DNA of 64,000 bases from Anaerostipes hadrus ATCC 29173 = JCM 17467 (GTDB lineage Bacteria; Bacillota; Clostridia; Lachnospirales; Lachnospiraceae). The DNA lies in assembly GCF_030296915.1 (NCBI RefSeq), contig NZ_AP028031.1:449001-513000 (forward strand). Direction: 5' to 3'. The notes beneath the pieces are model-generated. The model was not told the origin of the DNA, made no database searches, and saw nothing but the letters and a program-made list of their open reading frames with translations. How positions within the stretch are numbered: position 1 is the stretch's first letter; the number at the start of each line of letters is the position of its first letter. Positions 25,350 to 34,838 of the stretch are shown here, piece by piece. A program made the position numbers and the translations under genes.

Positions 25350-27308
25350 ATGGAAATATCAAACAAACGATGTATCCAGATTCTGAAATTATTGTTGAAA
25401 AATAAAGAATGTATGACAGGAGATAATCTTGCAGTTGCAATCGGAGTGTCTTCAAGAACCATTCGAAATGATATGAAAGATTTAAATAGAGCATTGGAAG
25501 ATCATGGTGCAAGCGTTGTATCAGAGATTGGACAAGGATATTATTTAAAGATTGAAGATCAGGAAAAATTTTTAGCATTTCAGAATGAGATGGAAGAGCA
25601 AAAAAGAGAAAAAGATTTTAAAAATATTATTCCATCAGAGCCAGAAGACAGAGTAAAGTATATTATTTCAAAGTTATTGCTGTCGATACTCAATGGAAGA
25701 AAAGAAAAAATAGAGTTTTTTGATCTGGAAGAAGAACTTTTCATTAGTACTTCTACTTTAAAGAAAGACTTTCGCAATATCGATAAAGTCTTAAAACCTT
25801 ACGATCTTAAAATCAGTATCACAAAGAAAGATGGTGTGAAGATCGTAGGAGATGAGGCGAAGATACGATATTGTATTTCAGAATATATCTTTAACAGCAA
25901 AGGGTATTTTGGAATAGAAGAAAATCAATTTTATCAAAGTATTTTTAAAGAACAGGAAATTGAAAAATTAAGAGAAATTTTGCTTGATGTAATTTCGGTT
26001 TATAATTTAAGACTTACAGATCTGGCATTTAAAAACGTTTTGATTCATAGTTTGATCATGTTAAAACGCTTTGCAAGGCAAAAGAGTGTGACATACGAAG
26101 AAAATGATATCAAAACATTTGAAAAGAAAGTTGAATTTGAATGTGCTCAGGAGATCATCAAACGCATTCAGCAAGACTTTGAAGTAGATCTTGGAAATGA
26201 AGTTTATTATTTGACACAGCACTTGATCTCAAGTCAGAGATTTTTGATTGATGATCCAAAAGAAGATTATGAATATAAAAACGAAATTGAAAAAATTCTG
26301 ATAAAGATCAAGGAAGAGACAAACATTGATCTTTCCGATGATAAACAGCTGATTAATGGATTGGCAATGCACTTGAGTGCGGCACTTCAGAGAATGCGGT
26401 TCGATATGAATATTCGAAATGAATTTTTAGATTCGATCAAGAATATGTATCCACTGGCATTTGAACTTGCAGTGATCGCAGGAGAGATCATTGAAGAGAA
26501 TTTCCAGTTTAGGACACAAGAAAATGAAATCGGTTTCTTGGCGATGCATTTTGGAGCAGCATTGGAAAGAAAAGGGCTTAATGAGAAAAAACCAAGAAAG
26601 AAAGCAATTATCGTGTGCTATGCAGGAGTTGCAACAGCGATGCTGATTAAAGAAAAGATTGAACAGAATTTTGGACATAAGATTGAAGTGCTCAAAACAT
26701 GTTCGCAACAGGAAGTAAGTCAAGAGTTGATCGATCAGGTGGATCTTGTATTGACAACGGCAGAACTTTCAGAACTTAAATCTGACAAAATAAAGAAAAT
26801 AAATCTATTTTTGGATGAAACAGATATTCAGTTCATAGGAAATATTTTAAAAGAAGATCAAAAAGATGAAATTGATTATCGAAAGATTTTTCGAAAAGAA
26901 TTATTTTTCTATGATGTGGAATTTAAGAATAAAGAAGAAATTCTTGAACATATGACAAGAGAGATGCAGATACGAGGATTGATCAGTAAAGAAGGAAGTA
27001 AATCCGTATTTAAAAGAGAAGAAATGTCGACGACAGAACTGGGCAATATGGTAGCAATACCGCATGCAATGTCAAATGACTCTGAAGAGGCAGTCGTATC
27101 CGTTATGATCTTAAAGAAACCAATCCTCTGGGAAAATGAAAAAGTGCAGGTTGTACTTTTACTCAATGTACCAAAGTCACAATACAATATGTGGGAAGTT
27201 GTATTTAAACGATTATATCAATATCTGATTGGTGATCAAGGGGTTACAAAATTGATCAAAGATAAAGATTATGATGATTTTATTCGTCATTTGGAAAGAA
27301 ATGAATAG
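25350..27308 (+). CDS. PRD-domain transcriptional activator of a PTS operon (LicR/MtlR type)
   Basis: 652 residues: N-terminal helix-turn-helix domains (KNKECMTGDNLAVAIGVSSRTIRNDMKDL), two PTS regulation domains (about residues 185-395, with conserved His such as in LIHSLIMLKR and LAMHLSAALQR), an EIIB-like domain with Cys423 in VCYAGVATAM, and an EIIA-like domain with His572 in MVAIPHAMS. Phosphorylation by PTS proteins at these residues controls such activators. It lies 12 bases upstream of the EIIA gene and should regulate this PTS operon. Confidence 0.9.
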   Translation: MEISNKRCIQILKLLLKNKECMTGDNLAVAIGVSSRTIRNDMKDLNRALEDHGASVVSEIGQGYYLKIEDQEKFLAFQNEMEEQKREKDFKNIIPSEPEDRVKYIISKLLLSILNGRKEKIEFFDLEEELFISTSTLKKDFRNIDKVLKPYDLKISITKKDGVKIVGDEAKIRYCISEYIFNSKGYFGIEENQFYQSIFKEQEIEKLREILLDVISVYNLRLTDLAFKNVLIHSLIMLKRFARQKSVTYEENDIKTFEKKVEFECAQEIIKRIQQDFEVDLGNEVYYLTQHLISSQRFLIDDPKEDYEYKNEIEKILIKIKEETNIDLSDDKQLINGLAMHLSAALQRMRFDMNIRNEFLDSIKNMYPLAFELAVIAGEIIEENFQFRTQENEIGFLAMHFGAALERKGLNEKKPRKKAIIVCYAGVATAMLIKEKIEQNFGHKIEVLKTCSQQEVSQELIDQVDLVLTTAELSELKSDKIKKINLFLDETDIQFIGNILKEDQKDEIDYRKIFRKELFFYDVEFKNKEEILEHMTREMQIRGLISKEGSKSVFKREEMSTTELGNMVAIPHAMSNDSEEAVVSVMILKKPILWENEKVQVVLLLNVPKSQYNMWEVVFKRLYQYLIGDQGVTKLIKDKDYDDFIRHLERNE

Positions 27309-27320
27309 GAAGGAAATATC

Positions 27321-27758
27321 ATGGAATCACTAGTATTAAATAAAGACAACGTTAAATTGAAGGTAAAAGCTTCTGATTGGGAAGAAGCGGTTAGAATTGG
27401 GGCAGGGATGCTTGTAGAACAAGGATGTGCAAAACAATCTTATGTTGATGGTATCATTGCTTCTGTCAAAGAATTAGGGCCTTACATTGTCATTGCAGAT
27501 GGAATCGCAATGCCGCACACAAGACCAGAACAGGGAGCTATTGGGATCGGTTGTAGTCTGATCACACTGGATCAGCCAGTAAAATTTGATGGAGATGACA
27601 GTGAAGTAAAAGTTATGATCTGTTTTTCAGCAGTAGACAGTGAAAGCCACATGGATATTCTTAAGATGATCGTTGAGTTTGTAGAGCGCGGACTCATTGA
27701 TGATATAGCTAAAGCAACGACTTATGAAGAGTTACTTGAAGTGATCAAAGAGAAATAG
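27321..27758 (+). CDS. PTS EIIA component (ascorbate/fructose superfamily)
   Basis: 145 residues of the EIIA-2 family; the phosphorylated His is H66 in IAMPHTRPEQGA. The fold blocks VEQGCAKQSYVDGIIASV and DSESHMDILKMI are typical of UlaC/SgaA-like EIIA proteins. It passes phosphate from HPr to the EIIB encoded next. Confidence 0.92.
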   Translation: MESLVLNKDNVKLKVKASDWEEAVRIGAGMLVEQGCAKQSYVDGIIASVKELGPYIVIADGIAMPHTRPEQGAIGIGCSLITLDQPVKFDGDDSEVKVMICFSAVDSESHMDILKMIVEFVERGLIDDIAKATTYEELLEVIKEK

Positions 27759-27784
27759 TTTTAAAAAAGAAAGGAGACGAAACT

Positions 27785-28075
27785 ATGTTACAGATTTTAA
27801 CAGTATGCGGAGCAGGACTGGGAAGCAGTTTTGCATGTCAGATGAGTGTAGACGCCGTATTAAAGGAACTGGGTGTGGAGGCAAAACTTGACCATACAGA
27901 CATCTCTAGTGTAGGGGGAGCAAAGGCTGACATCATTCTTTCAGGAAAGAACTTTGAGAAACAGTTTGAGCGTTATACACTGGACTGTCCAACAATTTTT
28001 CTCGATCGATTGGTCGATAAAAATGAGATCAAAGAAAAACTGACACCGGTTTTAAAAGATCTTGGAGTTTTATAA
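27785..28075 (+). CDS. PTS EIIB component (UlaB/SgaB-like)
   Basis: 96 residues with the phosphocysteine Cys8 in TVCGAGLGSSF, the P-loop typical of lactose/ascorbate-type EIIB. Ribosome site AAAGGAG. It phosphorylates the sugar carried by the EIIC downstream. Confidence 0.92.
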   Translation: MLQILTVCGAGLGSSFACQMSVDAVLKELGVEAKLDHTDISSVGGAKADIILSGKNFEKQFERYTLDCPTIFLDRLVDKNEIKEKLTPVLKDLGVL

Positions 28076-28105
28076 AACTAGCAAAATAGAGAGTGAGGAG
28101 AAAAA

Positions 28106-29383
28106 ATGCAGGTTTTAAATTTTATCATTAAGAACATCCTGACACAGGCATCTGTTGTCGTAGGACTGATCGCACTGCTTGGTTTAGTGTTACAGAAAAA
28201 ACCAATTGGTACTGTTGTATCAGGAACAATGAAAACTATCTTAGGATTCTTAGTATTATCCGCAGGTTCAAGCGTTATCCAGGGATCATTAGCTATTTTT
28301 GGTGATCTGTTTAATAAGGCCTTTGGACTTAAGGGTCTTGTAGCATCTATCGAAGGTATTAACGGTCAGGCAATGACAGACCTTGGACTTGGATCAGAGA
28401 TCGCTATCACATTAGCAGGTATCTTTATTGTTAATATTATTTTAGCTCGTATTACACCATTTAAGTACATCTTCTTAACAGGACAGGCTTTATTATGGGA
28501 ATCTACACTTTGCGTAGTATTTGCTTACTTCTGTGGATTAAGAGGACTTCCATTGATCATCGTAGGATCAATCGTTGGTGGTGCATTCGCAACATTAATG
28601 CCAGCATTCGCACAGCCAGTTATGCGGCAGATCACCGGTAGTGATGATATCGCATTAGGACATTTCTGTACATTTGGATATATGTTCACAGCATTAATTG
28701 CTAAATTAACAGGTGATAAATCTAAATCAACAGAAGATGTTGCATTACCTAAGAGTCTTGAATTCTTACAGGATACATATTTATCAGTAATGGTAGTTAT
28801 GGTGCCATTTTACTTGATTGTAGCAATCTTTGCAGGACCTAAAGCATGTGCTGAATACGCAGGAGCTACAAACTACATCGTATTCATGTTCTTACAGGCA
28901 TTACAGTTTGTGACAGGTTTATACGTATTAATGGCAGGTGTTCGTTTACTGTTAGCTGAATTAGTACCAGCTTTCCAGGGAATCTCTATGAAACTGGTTC
29001 CAAATTCAAAACCAGCCTTAGACTGCCCAGTATTATTCCCATATGCACCAAACGCAGTAATCTTAGGATTCATCTTTACAACAATCGGATCTATCATCGG
29101 TATGTTCTTAACACCAATGCTTGGATTACCAATGATCTTACCTGGAGTTATGAGTAACTTCTTCGCAGGTGGTACAGCTGGTATCTTTGCTAACCAGGTT
29201 GGTGGACGTCGCGGAACGATTATTGGATGTATTGCACATGGTATCTTCATCATGATCTTACCAGCTTTACTTTCCCCAATGCTTGGACAGATTGGATTCC
29301 AGAACATGACATGTACAGACGTAGATACTGTAGTAACAGGATTCTTCTTCATGATCATTAAATCTATCGCAGGAATCTTCTAA
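28106..29383 (+). CDS. PTS EIIC component (UlaA/SgaT family)
   Basis: 425 residues, about eleven membrane helices, of the ascorbate-type EIIC family (MQVLNFIIKNILTQASVVVGLIALLG, LGHFCTFGYMF, LFPYAPNAVILGF). UlaA imports L-ascorbate in E. coli, but none of the ascorbate-specific genes (lactonase, decarboxylase, epimerases) is here; the downstream enzymes are aldolases and sugar kinases. The true substrate is therefore probably another sugar or polyol. Confidence 0.9.
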   Translation: MQVLNFIIKNILTQASVVVGLIALLGLVLQKKPIGTVVSGTMKTILGFLVLSAGSSVIQGSLAIFGDLFNKAFGLKGLVASIEGINGQAMTDLGLGSEIAITLAGIFIVNIILARITPFKYIFLTGQALLWESTLCVVFAYFCGLRGLPLIIVGSIVGGAFATLMPAFAQPVMRQITGSDDIALGHFCTFGYMFTALIAKLTGDKSKSTEDVALPKSLEFLQDTYLSVMVVMVPFYLIVAIFAGPKACAEYAGATNYIVFMFLQALQFVTGLYVLMAGVRLLLAELVPAFQGISMKLVPNSKPALDCPVLFPYAPNAVILGFIFTTIGSIIGMFLTPMLGLPMILPGVMSNFFAGGTAGIFANQVGGRRGTIIGCIAHGIFIMILPALLSPMLGQIGFQNMTCTDVDTVVTGFFFMIIKSIAGIF

Positions 29384-29433
29384 GATTAGAAAGCAAAAGA
29401 TCATTATAGAAAGTTATACAGGAGGGATGATCA

Positions 29434-29817
29434 ATGTTTTTCTTTGGTAAAAAGAAGAAAGAAAAGAAGCAAGAGCAGGCAGTTCCTGTTGTAAATAAAG
29501 AGGAATTGATCGCGAAAGCTTCAGAAAAAGTAACAGAATTAGAAAGTAAAACAGGGGATGAGAGAGTTTCATTATTAAACGAAATCGGATCCCTGTATAC
29601 ACAAGCAGAAGAAACAGATCTGGCAATCCAATATTATGAAGAAAGCTTGGAACTTTGCAAGCAGCACGGAAAAGCGAGCACAGATCTAATGAAACTTTAC
29701 AATAAAAAACGTCAAGAAGCTGCAGAAGCGAAAGATGATGAAAAAGTAAAGGAATATATGGATAAGGTTCAGAACCTGATGCAGATGTCAAAGGATATGA
29801 TCCGAGGAAATGCATAA
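29434..29817 (+). CDS. Small TPR-like protein of the PTS operon
   Basis: 127 residues with a very basic N-terminus (FFGKKKKEKKQE) and then helical pairs resembling tetratricopeptide repeats (SLLNEIGSLYTQAEETDLAIQYYEESLELC, then TDLMKLYNKKRQEA). No enzyme motif. The basic start could bind RNA or membrane surface. It lies 50 bases after the EIIC gene with a proper ribosome site (AGGAGGG), so it is probably translated from the same mRNA. Function unknown. Confidence 0.7.
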   Translation: MFFFGKKKKEKKQEQAVPVVNKEELIAKASEKVTELESKTGDERVSLLNEIGSLYTQAEETDLAIQYYEESLELCKQHGKASTDLMKLYNKKRQEAAEAKDDEKVKEYMDKVQNLMQMSKDMIRGNA

Positions 29818-29823
29818 CATTTA

Positions 29824-29843
29824 CGGGGAGGAAATTCCTCCCT
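29824..29843 (+). repeat. Short perfect palindrome after the TPR-like gene
   Basis: GGGGAGGAAATTCCTCCCT contains GGGAGGAA directly followed by TTCCTCCC. It would fold as a tight hairpin without a T-run and also hides a ribosome-site-like AGGAGG. Perhaps an mRNA-processing or stability element between the transporter and enzyme genes. Confidence 0.5.
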
Positions 29844-29896
29844 GCAAACATATAATTCATTCGCAACGTATAAGGCAAAATTAAAGGAGTAAAGAA

Positions 29897-30742
29897 ATGT
29901 ATAAAAATTTGATTGAATTATTTAAAGAAAATGAAGGTAAAGGAGCAGTAGGAGCATTCAACTTACATTGTTTTGAAATGCTTCCAGCAATGATTCAAGC
30001 AGCAGAAGAACTGAACGTTCCAATCATTATCCAGACTTCTCTTGGAACAGCTGAATATATTGGTTTTGAACCATTGATCGCAGCTGTAAAAGCTTTAGCA
30101 GAAAAATCTTCTGTAAATGTAGCTCTTCATATGGATCATTGTAAAAGCATTGAAGCACTGAAAAAAGCAATCGATCTTGGATATTCTTCTGTAATGTATG
30201 ATGGATCTGCATTACCAATTGAAGAAAATATCAAAAATACACAAGAAGTTGTAGCATATGCTCATGCACATGGAGTATCTGTAGAAGGTGAAATCGGATC
30301 TATCGGTGGAGCTGAAGAAGGTGTTGTAGTAGAAAAAGACGCTGCGATGTATACAAAACCAGAAGATGCACTTCATTATGTTAATGAAACACATGTAGAT
30401 GCATTAGCAGTATCTATTGGTACAACACATGGTCAGTTCAAATCTAAAGCTAAGATCAATTATGAATTATTAACAGAATTAAAAGCTAAATTAGGACCTG
30501 TTGGATTAGTTCTTCATGGAGGAACAGGAGTATCTGATGAAGATATGAAACGTTGTGTACGTGAAGGAATGAAAAAGATCAATGTGGGAACAGAATTAAA
30601 TAAAAACTATATTGAAGTTGTCAGCAAAACATTCACAGCTGATGATGTAACACCACTGACATCTTTAAGAAATCTGTTAGGACCAGCAAATGAAAGAATC
30701 AAAGAAATTGTTATAGATAAGGCTTCATTATTTAAATTATAG
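29897..30742 (+). CDS. Class II fructose-bisphosphate/tagatose-bisphosphate aldolase family protein
   Basis: 281 residues with class II aldolase sites: catalytic Asp80 and zinc-binding His81 in ALHMDHCKS, SVMYDGSALP, His in SIGTTHGQFK, and LVLHGGTGVSDEDM for phosphate and metal binding. It cleaves a ketose 1,6-bisphosphate to DHAP and an aldehyde. Size and sequence are closer to the GatY/KbaY/IolJ side than to housekeeping FbaA. With the PfkB kinase downstream it could process the imported sugar. Confidence 0.88.
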   Translation: MYKNLIELFKENEGKGAVGAFNLHCFEMLPAMIQAAEELNVPIIIQTSLGTAEYIGFEPLIAAVKALAEKSSVNVALHMDHCKSIEALKKAIDLGYSSVMYDGSALPIEENIKNTQEVVAYAHAHGVSVEGEIGSIGGAEEGVVVEKDAAMYTKPEDALHYVNETHVDALAVSIGTTHGQFKSKAKINYELLTELKAKLGPVGLVLHGGTGVSDEDMKRCVREGMKKINVGTELNKNYIEVVSKTFTADDVTPLTSLRNLLGPANERIKEIVIDKASLFKL

Positions 30743-30788
30743 GATTAAAAAGTTTAAATAACCCTCTTATATTATATAATTCATCAGG

Positions 30789-30831
30789 TGCGGCAGGGAG
30801 GAATGAATCCCTGCCGCATTTAACTTTTTAG
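30789..30831 (+). terminator. Terminator-like hairpin after the aldolase gene
   Basis: TGCGGCAGGGA (30789-30799) pairs with TCCCTGCCGCA (30808-30818), a GC-rich perfect stem, followed by TTTAACTTTTT. It probably reduces transcription into the kinase genes. Confidence 0.75.
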
Positions 30832-30865
30832 AAAAATATCTATCATTTGAGCGGAGGAAATAAGC

Positions 30866-31474
30866 ATGAAAAAAACGATCGTATTGCTTGCAGGATACCC
30901 GGCAACAGGAAAAAGTTATCTTTGTAATAAAATATTAGAAAAACTTCCAGACTTTTTGATCGTATCTCAGGATGATATGAAAGAAAAATTATTTGACCAG
31001 TATGGATTTGATAATATGGAAGAAAAAGTAGCCATTGAAAATCAGAGCTGGGAACAGTACTATGAAGTTATGGAAGAAGATCTTAAGAATGGGGATTCCA
31101 TTATTTCAGATTACCCATTCAGTGTAAAACAGAAAGACAAGATTAAAAATCTTGCAGAGAAATATGAATATCAAGTTGTAACATTCCGCTTGATCGGAGA
31201 TCTAGAAGTTTTATTTAAGCGTTCACAAAAGAGAGATTTGGATCCAAAGAGACATTTAAGTCATCTGGTATCACGTTATCATAAAGGTGATGTACTAGAA
31301 GACAGAAGCAAGGCAGATTGTCTTGTAACCTATGATATTTTTATGGATCGTTGCAAGAACCGTGGATACGGAACATTTGAACTGGGACATCTGATCGAAG
31401 TTGATGTAACAGATTTTTCGAAGATTGATTACCCAGCATTGATCAAAGAATTATGTGATCTTGTAGAAGAATAA
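30866..31474 (+). CDS. P-loop (AAA_33/zeta-like) kinase of unknown substrate
   Basis: 202 residues with Walker A GYPATGKS at 10-17 and the layout of small-molecule kinases: VSQDDMKEKLFDQYGF (acidic base region), then a lid with RSQKRDLDPKRH. Related proteins include gluconate-kinase-like and zeta-toxin-like enzymes. No antitoxin gene is present, and it sits among sugar genes, so phosphorylation of a sugar or its derivative is more likely than a toxin role. Followed by pfkB-type gene at 11 bases. Confidence 0.75.
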   Translation: MKKTIVLLAGYPATGKSYLCNKILEKLPDFLIVSQDDMKEKLFDQYGFDNMEEKVAIENQSWEQYYEVMEEDLKNGDSIISDYPFSVKQKDKIKNLAEKYEYQVVTFRLIGDLEVLFKRSQKRDLDPKRHLSHLVSRYHKGDVLEDRSKADCLVTYDIFMDRCKNRGYGTFELGHLIEVDVTDFSKIDYPALIKELCDLVEE

Positions 31475-31485
31475 AGGAGAAACAG

Positions 31486-32415
31486 ATGGGAAGTATTTTT
31501 TGTATCGGACAGTCAGCGTATGATATCACGATTCCGCTTGACGGCGCGATCTGTGAGAATCAAAAATACCGCGTGACACAAAAAGAAGAATGTGGAGGCG
31601 GACCTGCATTTAATGCTGCATATCTGTGTGCAATGTGGGGAGAAAAAGTAGAATTGATCAGCAGGATCGGAAACGATACTTACGGGAAACGATTGTTAGA
31701 AATTGCTGCACAGGCTGGGATCGGAACCAATTATCTGATCAAGGATGATGAGATTGAAACACCGCATAGTTATATTTTTTCAAATCAGGAAAATGGATCA
31801 AGAACGTTATTTAATTTCCCAGGTGAGAAAAAAGACATTAAATATAAATATCCGGATGAAGAAGTCTCTGTTATCTTAAGTGATGGACACGAACCAGAGA
31901 TCAGTGTGGAGGCAATTCATCATTATAAGAGTGCCATTTCAATCGTAGATGCAGGGACATGCAGAGAAAGTACAATGCAGGTAGCAAAAGAAGTAGATTA
32001 TCTGGTATGTTCTGAAGATTTTGCAAGACAATATACAGGAAAGACGATCAATCTTAATGATCCAAAGAAAGCATGTGAAATCTTTGAAGAAGTAGAACAG
32101 ATCAATCATAAGCATGCAGTGGTCACACTGGGAGAAAAAGGATTATTATATCGTAGAGATGGAAAGATCACATTGATGCCAGCATTTAAAGTAAAAGCAG
32201 TCGATACAAATGGTGCAGGGGACATTTTTCATGGTGCATTTGCATATGCGATCAAGCAGCAATTGGATTTTTATGATGTATTAAAAATAAGCTCTATGGC
32301 GTCTGCGATTTCCGTGCAGACATTAGGAGCACAATCCTCTATACCACAATTAACAAAAGTAACAAGCGAACTTCAAAAGAAGGGAAATCATTATGACAAG
32401 AGAAGATATCTTTAA
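31486..32415 (+). CDS. PfkB-family carbohydrate kinase
   Basis: 309 residues of the ribokinase/PfkB fold: [16 protein letters not shown] near the start, RIGNDTYG, and the C-terminal [11 protein letters not shown] with catalytic Asp246. It could phosphorylate a sugar 6-phosphate or a free sugar; the exact substrate is open. Its 3' end overlaps the deoC start by 23 bases, so the two are translationally coupled. Confidence 0.9.
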   Translation: MGSIFCIGQSAYDITIPLDGAICENQKYRVTQKEECGGGPAFNAAYLCAMWGEKVELISRIGNDTYGKRLLEIAAQAGIGTNYLIKDDEIETPHSYIFSNQENGSRTLFNFPGEKKDIKYKYPDEEVSVILSDGHEPEISVEAIHHYKSAISIVDAGTCRESTMQVAKEVDYLVCSEDFARQYTGKTINLNDPKKACEIFEEVEQINHKHAVVTLGEKGLLYRRDGKITLMPAFKVKAVDTNGAGDIFHGAFAYAIKQQLDFYDVLKISSMASAISVQTLGAQSSIPQLTKVTSELQKKGNHYDKRRYL

Positions 32416-33046
32416 AACTGTTGATCACACACTATTAGCCCAGACAGCAACTTGGGAAGAAATTAAAGAAATATGCGATGATGCGATCAAATACCAGACA
32501 GCATCTGTATGTATTCCAGCATCTTATGTAAAAAGAGCAAAAGATTATGTTGATGGGAAAATGGCAATCTGTACAGTGATCGGATTCCCAAATGGATATA
32601 GTACAACAGCAGTCAAAGAATATGAAACAAAAGATGCTATATTAAATGGTGCAGATGAAATTGATATGGTCATCAACTTAGGAGATGTCAAAGATAAACA
32701 TTTCGATAAGATCAAAGGCGAAATTGCGTTATTAAAGAGCGCATGTGGAGATAAAATATTAAAAGTTATCATCGAAACATGTCTGTTAACAGAAGAAGAA
32801 AAGATTAAGATGTGTGAGATTGTAACAGAAGCAGGAGCAGATTTCATCAAAACATCTACAGGATTCTCAACATCAGGAGCAACATTTGACGATATTGCTT
32901 TATTTAAGAAATATGTTGGAGAAAATGTAAAGATCAAGGCAGCAGGAGGAATCAGTTCCTTTGATGATGCTAAGAAATTTATCGAACTTGGGGCAGACCG
33001 CCTTGGAACAAGTCGATTAGTAAAAATCGCTAAAGCAGAAGCTTAA
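32393..33046 (+). CDS. deoC: Deoxyribose-phosphate aldolase
   Basis: 217 residues; the class I Schiff-base Lys153 is in FIKTSTGF, with partner residues in KVIIETCLL and AAGGISS. It splits 2-deoxyribose 5-phosphate to glyceraldehyde 3-phosphate and acetaldehyde. It is not next to nucleoside genes (deoA, deoB, deoD) but at the end of a PTS sugar operon, so it may act on a related deoxy-sugar phosphate there. Confidence 0.93.
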   Translation: MTREDIFKTVDHTLLAQTATWEEIKEICDDAIKYQTASVCIPASYVKRAKDYVDGKMAICTVIGFPNGYSTTAVKEYETKDAILNGADEIDMVINLGDVKDKHFDKIKGEIALLKSACGDKILKVIIETCLLTEEEKIKMCEIVTEAGADFIKTSTGFSTSGATFDDIALFKKYVGENVKIKAAGGISSFDDAKKFIELGADRLGTSRLVKIAKAEA

Positions 33047-33076
33047 AAATACAATTTGAGAATATTTATCGTTAAC

Positions 33077-33118
33077 AAAAAGGAATGTTGCATTCGTGCA
33101 ACATTCCTTTTATCATTT
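33077..33118 (+). terminator. Terminator after deoC with GTTGCA-N4-TGCAAC core
   Basis: AAAAGGAATGTTGCA (ending 33092) pairs with TGCAACATTCCTTTT (33097-33111), loop TTCG, then TATCATTTTT. The tip GTTGCATTCGTGCAAC recurs in form at three other places in the window. Confidence 0.9.
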
Positions 33119-33149
33119 TTATATAGAATGATGAGAAGAGGAACAGTAT

Positions 33150-33941
33150 ATGTCAAAAGAGATATCAAAACAGGAAAAAGAAGATTATCTAAGTCTAATG
33201 TATGAAATGAAACGAAAAGAGAACCAGATTGTAAAATCCGACTTATCCAGGGAACTTGAAGTGCCGTTATCAAGAGTTACCAGAGTTACAGATGGATTGT
33301 TAGAAGAAGGATATCTGTTAAAGGACGAAGGAAGAAGAATGTTCTTAACGCCGATGGGATTATCCAAAGGGCAGCAATGTCTGGAAAGAAAACGATGCCT
33401 TACAGAGTTTCTGCGTTTGGTTTCTGGTGTTGATGGAAGTATTGCAAAAGAAAATGCATGTGCGATCGAACATGTTCTGGATGAACGCATTTTAACCGGA
33501 ATCCGTATGTTTATGGAAAACCGTCATACATATTCATATATGACTAGAGGAAATGATTTAAATCTGATGTTTCCAGAAGGAAAGAGGATCATGCCGATCG
33601 CATTTTTTGAAAAAGGAACATCACATCCAAGAATTCTTTCGAAAGAATATCAGCAGTTTGAGAAACGAGTGGAAGTAGCGATCAGCAAAGAAAGTTACTT
33701 GTATTTAAAACCGATAGATTCAGATCTGCTGAAAAAAGAAATTCGCTACTGTTATGGAAATCAATGGATGTATGCAAAAAAAGAAAATGGAAAATTTGGA
33801 ATTTTGACAGAGGCATTGGACTGTACGATTCGAAGAAACGACAAATTATCTGAAGGAATTGTAGAAATAGTAGTGTGTGATCATCATGAAGAAGAGATTA
33901 TAGAAGAATCGGTTCGTATTTTAACCGTATCATTAATTTAG
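33150..33941 (+). CDS. DtxR-like regulator with an unrelated C-terminal domain
   Basis: 263 residues. Residues ~8-70 are a MarR/DtxR-type winged helix (EDYLSLMYEM...LEVPLSRVTRVTDGLLEEGYL), and 75-125 resemble the DtxR metal/dimer domain, keeping Cys104, Glu107 and His108 (NACAIEHV) but not the ancillary-site His. About 140 further residues (IMPIAFFEKGTSHPR..., EIVVCDHHEEEI) match nothing I recognise; the DHHEEE cluster could bind metal. Its stop is inside the ribosome site of the next gene, another HTH protein; the pair is an operon just upstream of the haem locus. Confidence 0.75.
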   Translation: MSKEISKQEKEDYLSLMYEMKRKENQIVKSDLSRELEVPLSRVTRVTDGLLEEGYLLKDEGRRMFLTPMGLSKGQQCLERKRCLTEFLRLVSGVDGSIAKENACAIEHVLDERILTGIRMFMENRHTYSYMTRGNDLNLMFPEGKRIMPIAFFEKGTSHPRILSKEYQQFEKRVEVAISKESYLYLKPIDSDLLKKEIRYCYGNQWMYAKKENGKFGILTEALDCTIRRNDKLSEGIVEIVVCDHHEEEIIEESVRILTVSLI

Positions 33942-33951
33942 GAGTTTGACA

Positions 33952-34797
33952 ATGTGTGATAAAACAATGGAAAATTATAAACCGAATATGTTTCAGTTAC
34001 AATGCTTAAAAGCATTAGAGATACAGATTGAGGAAGGAAAAGGATACAACGAAGCAGAGATCGGAAGAAAGATGCAGGTAAACAGATCAACAATCTCCCG
34101 ATGCTTCAAAAGATACCGAGAAGAAGGATTCCTGGAAGATAAGGAATTTACCAGAAAAGGAAAAGAATTCTTAGAATATTATAAAATGATCGAAGCAGAT
34201 CTTTACCATTACTTTGCATCTATTGGAATTAACGAACAACAACAAAGACAGGCAGTTAATGGAATGTTTGATACAGCAGATATCGATACGATTCAGAAAT
34301 TATGCCAGAAAGAGAAAATGCATCTAAAGTATGAAAGTATCGGGAAAAATGAAAGTAAAGAAATTACTAAGATGACTTACGAACAATTATGCAGCAGTCT
34401 AAAAAAAGGCATATATCAAGTCGCATTTTCCATTTATCGACAAGGAAAAGACTGGCAAAGTCTCTCTATGGCAGACCAAGGATTTGAAAAACCAGCATAT
34501 CTGCATTTAAAGGGGGATAAAAACTATTTAGAACTAGCCGTCAGAGAAATGAAAGCAATGACAAAAGGTGGAGCGATGCTGTCTGGACATATTCAGACAG
34601 TCAAATGTAGAAGCAGCAAAGACGTTTTAACAGATCTTCCGATCCAAGATAAGAAAATACAGATTCCATTTGAAGATTTTGAGTTTGAGCAGTTGTCAGA
34701 AACAGAAATCACCGGGCAGATCCAACTGTTTATGACAAGCAGCGTTGGGGAGAAGAGAATGCCAGAGAGTATGGCGACACTGATTTTGAAAATTTAA
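33952..34797 (+). CDS. HTH DNA-binding protein, partner of the DtxR-like gene
   Basis: About 281 residues from the ATG at 33952 (AGGAG 7 bases upstream; a TTG start two codons earlier is open). The N-terminal HTH (GYNEAEIGRKMQVNRSTISRCFKRYREEGFL, ending EFTRKGKEFLEYY) resembles a MarR/DtxR-like DNA-binding domain, followed by a helical segment and a C-terminal domain without recognised motif. Architecture mirrors the gene before it: winged helix, helical middle, ~130-residue novel end. Possibly a sensor-repressor pair forming a heteromer. Function unknown. Confidence 0.65.
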   Translation: MCDKTMENYKPNMFQLQCLKALEIQIEEGKGYNEAEIGRKMQVNRSTISRCFKRYREEGFLEDKEFTRKGKEFLEYYKMIEADLYHYFASIGINEQQQRQAVNGMFDTADIDTIQKLCQKEKMHLKYESIGKNESKEITKMTYEQLCSSLKKGIYQVAFSIYRQGKDWQSLSMADQGFEKPAYLHLKGDKNYLELAVREMKAMTKGGAMLSGHIQTVKCRSSKDVLTDLPIQDKKIQIPFEDFEFEQLSETEITGQIQLFMTSSVGEKRMPESMATLILKI

Positions 34798-34838
34798 ATT
34801 GTATAAGTTGAAGGTCATCGAGTATTTAGAGAAAAAAT

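Noticed and set aside
28106..29383. L-ascorbate utilisation operon
   Set aside because: The EIIC is UlaA-like, but no UlaG, UlaD, UlaE or UlaF homologue is nearby, so the substrate is left open.
30866..31474. Zeta-type toxin of a toxin-antitoxin pair
   Set aside because: The P-loop fold resembles zeta toxins, but there is no epsilon-like antitoxin and the gene is embedded in a sugar operon.
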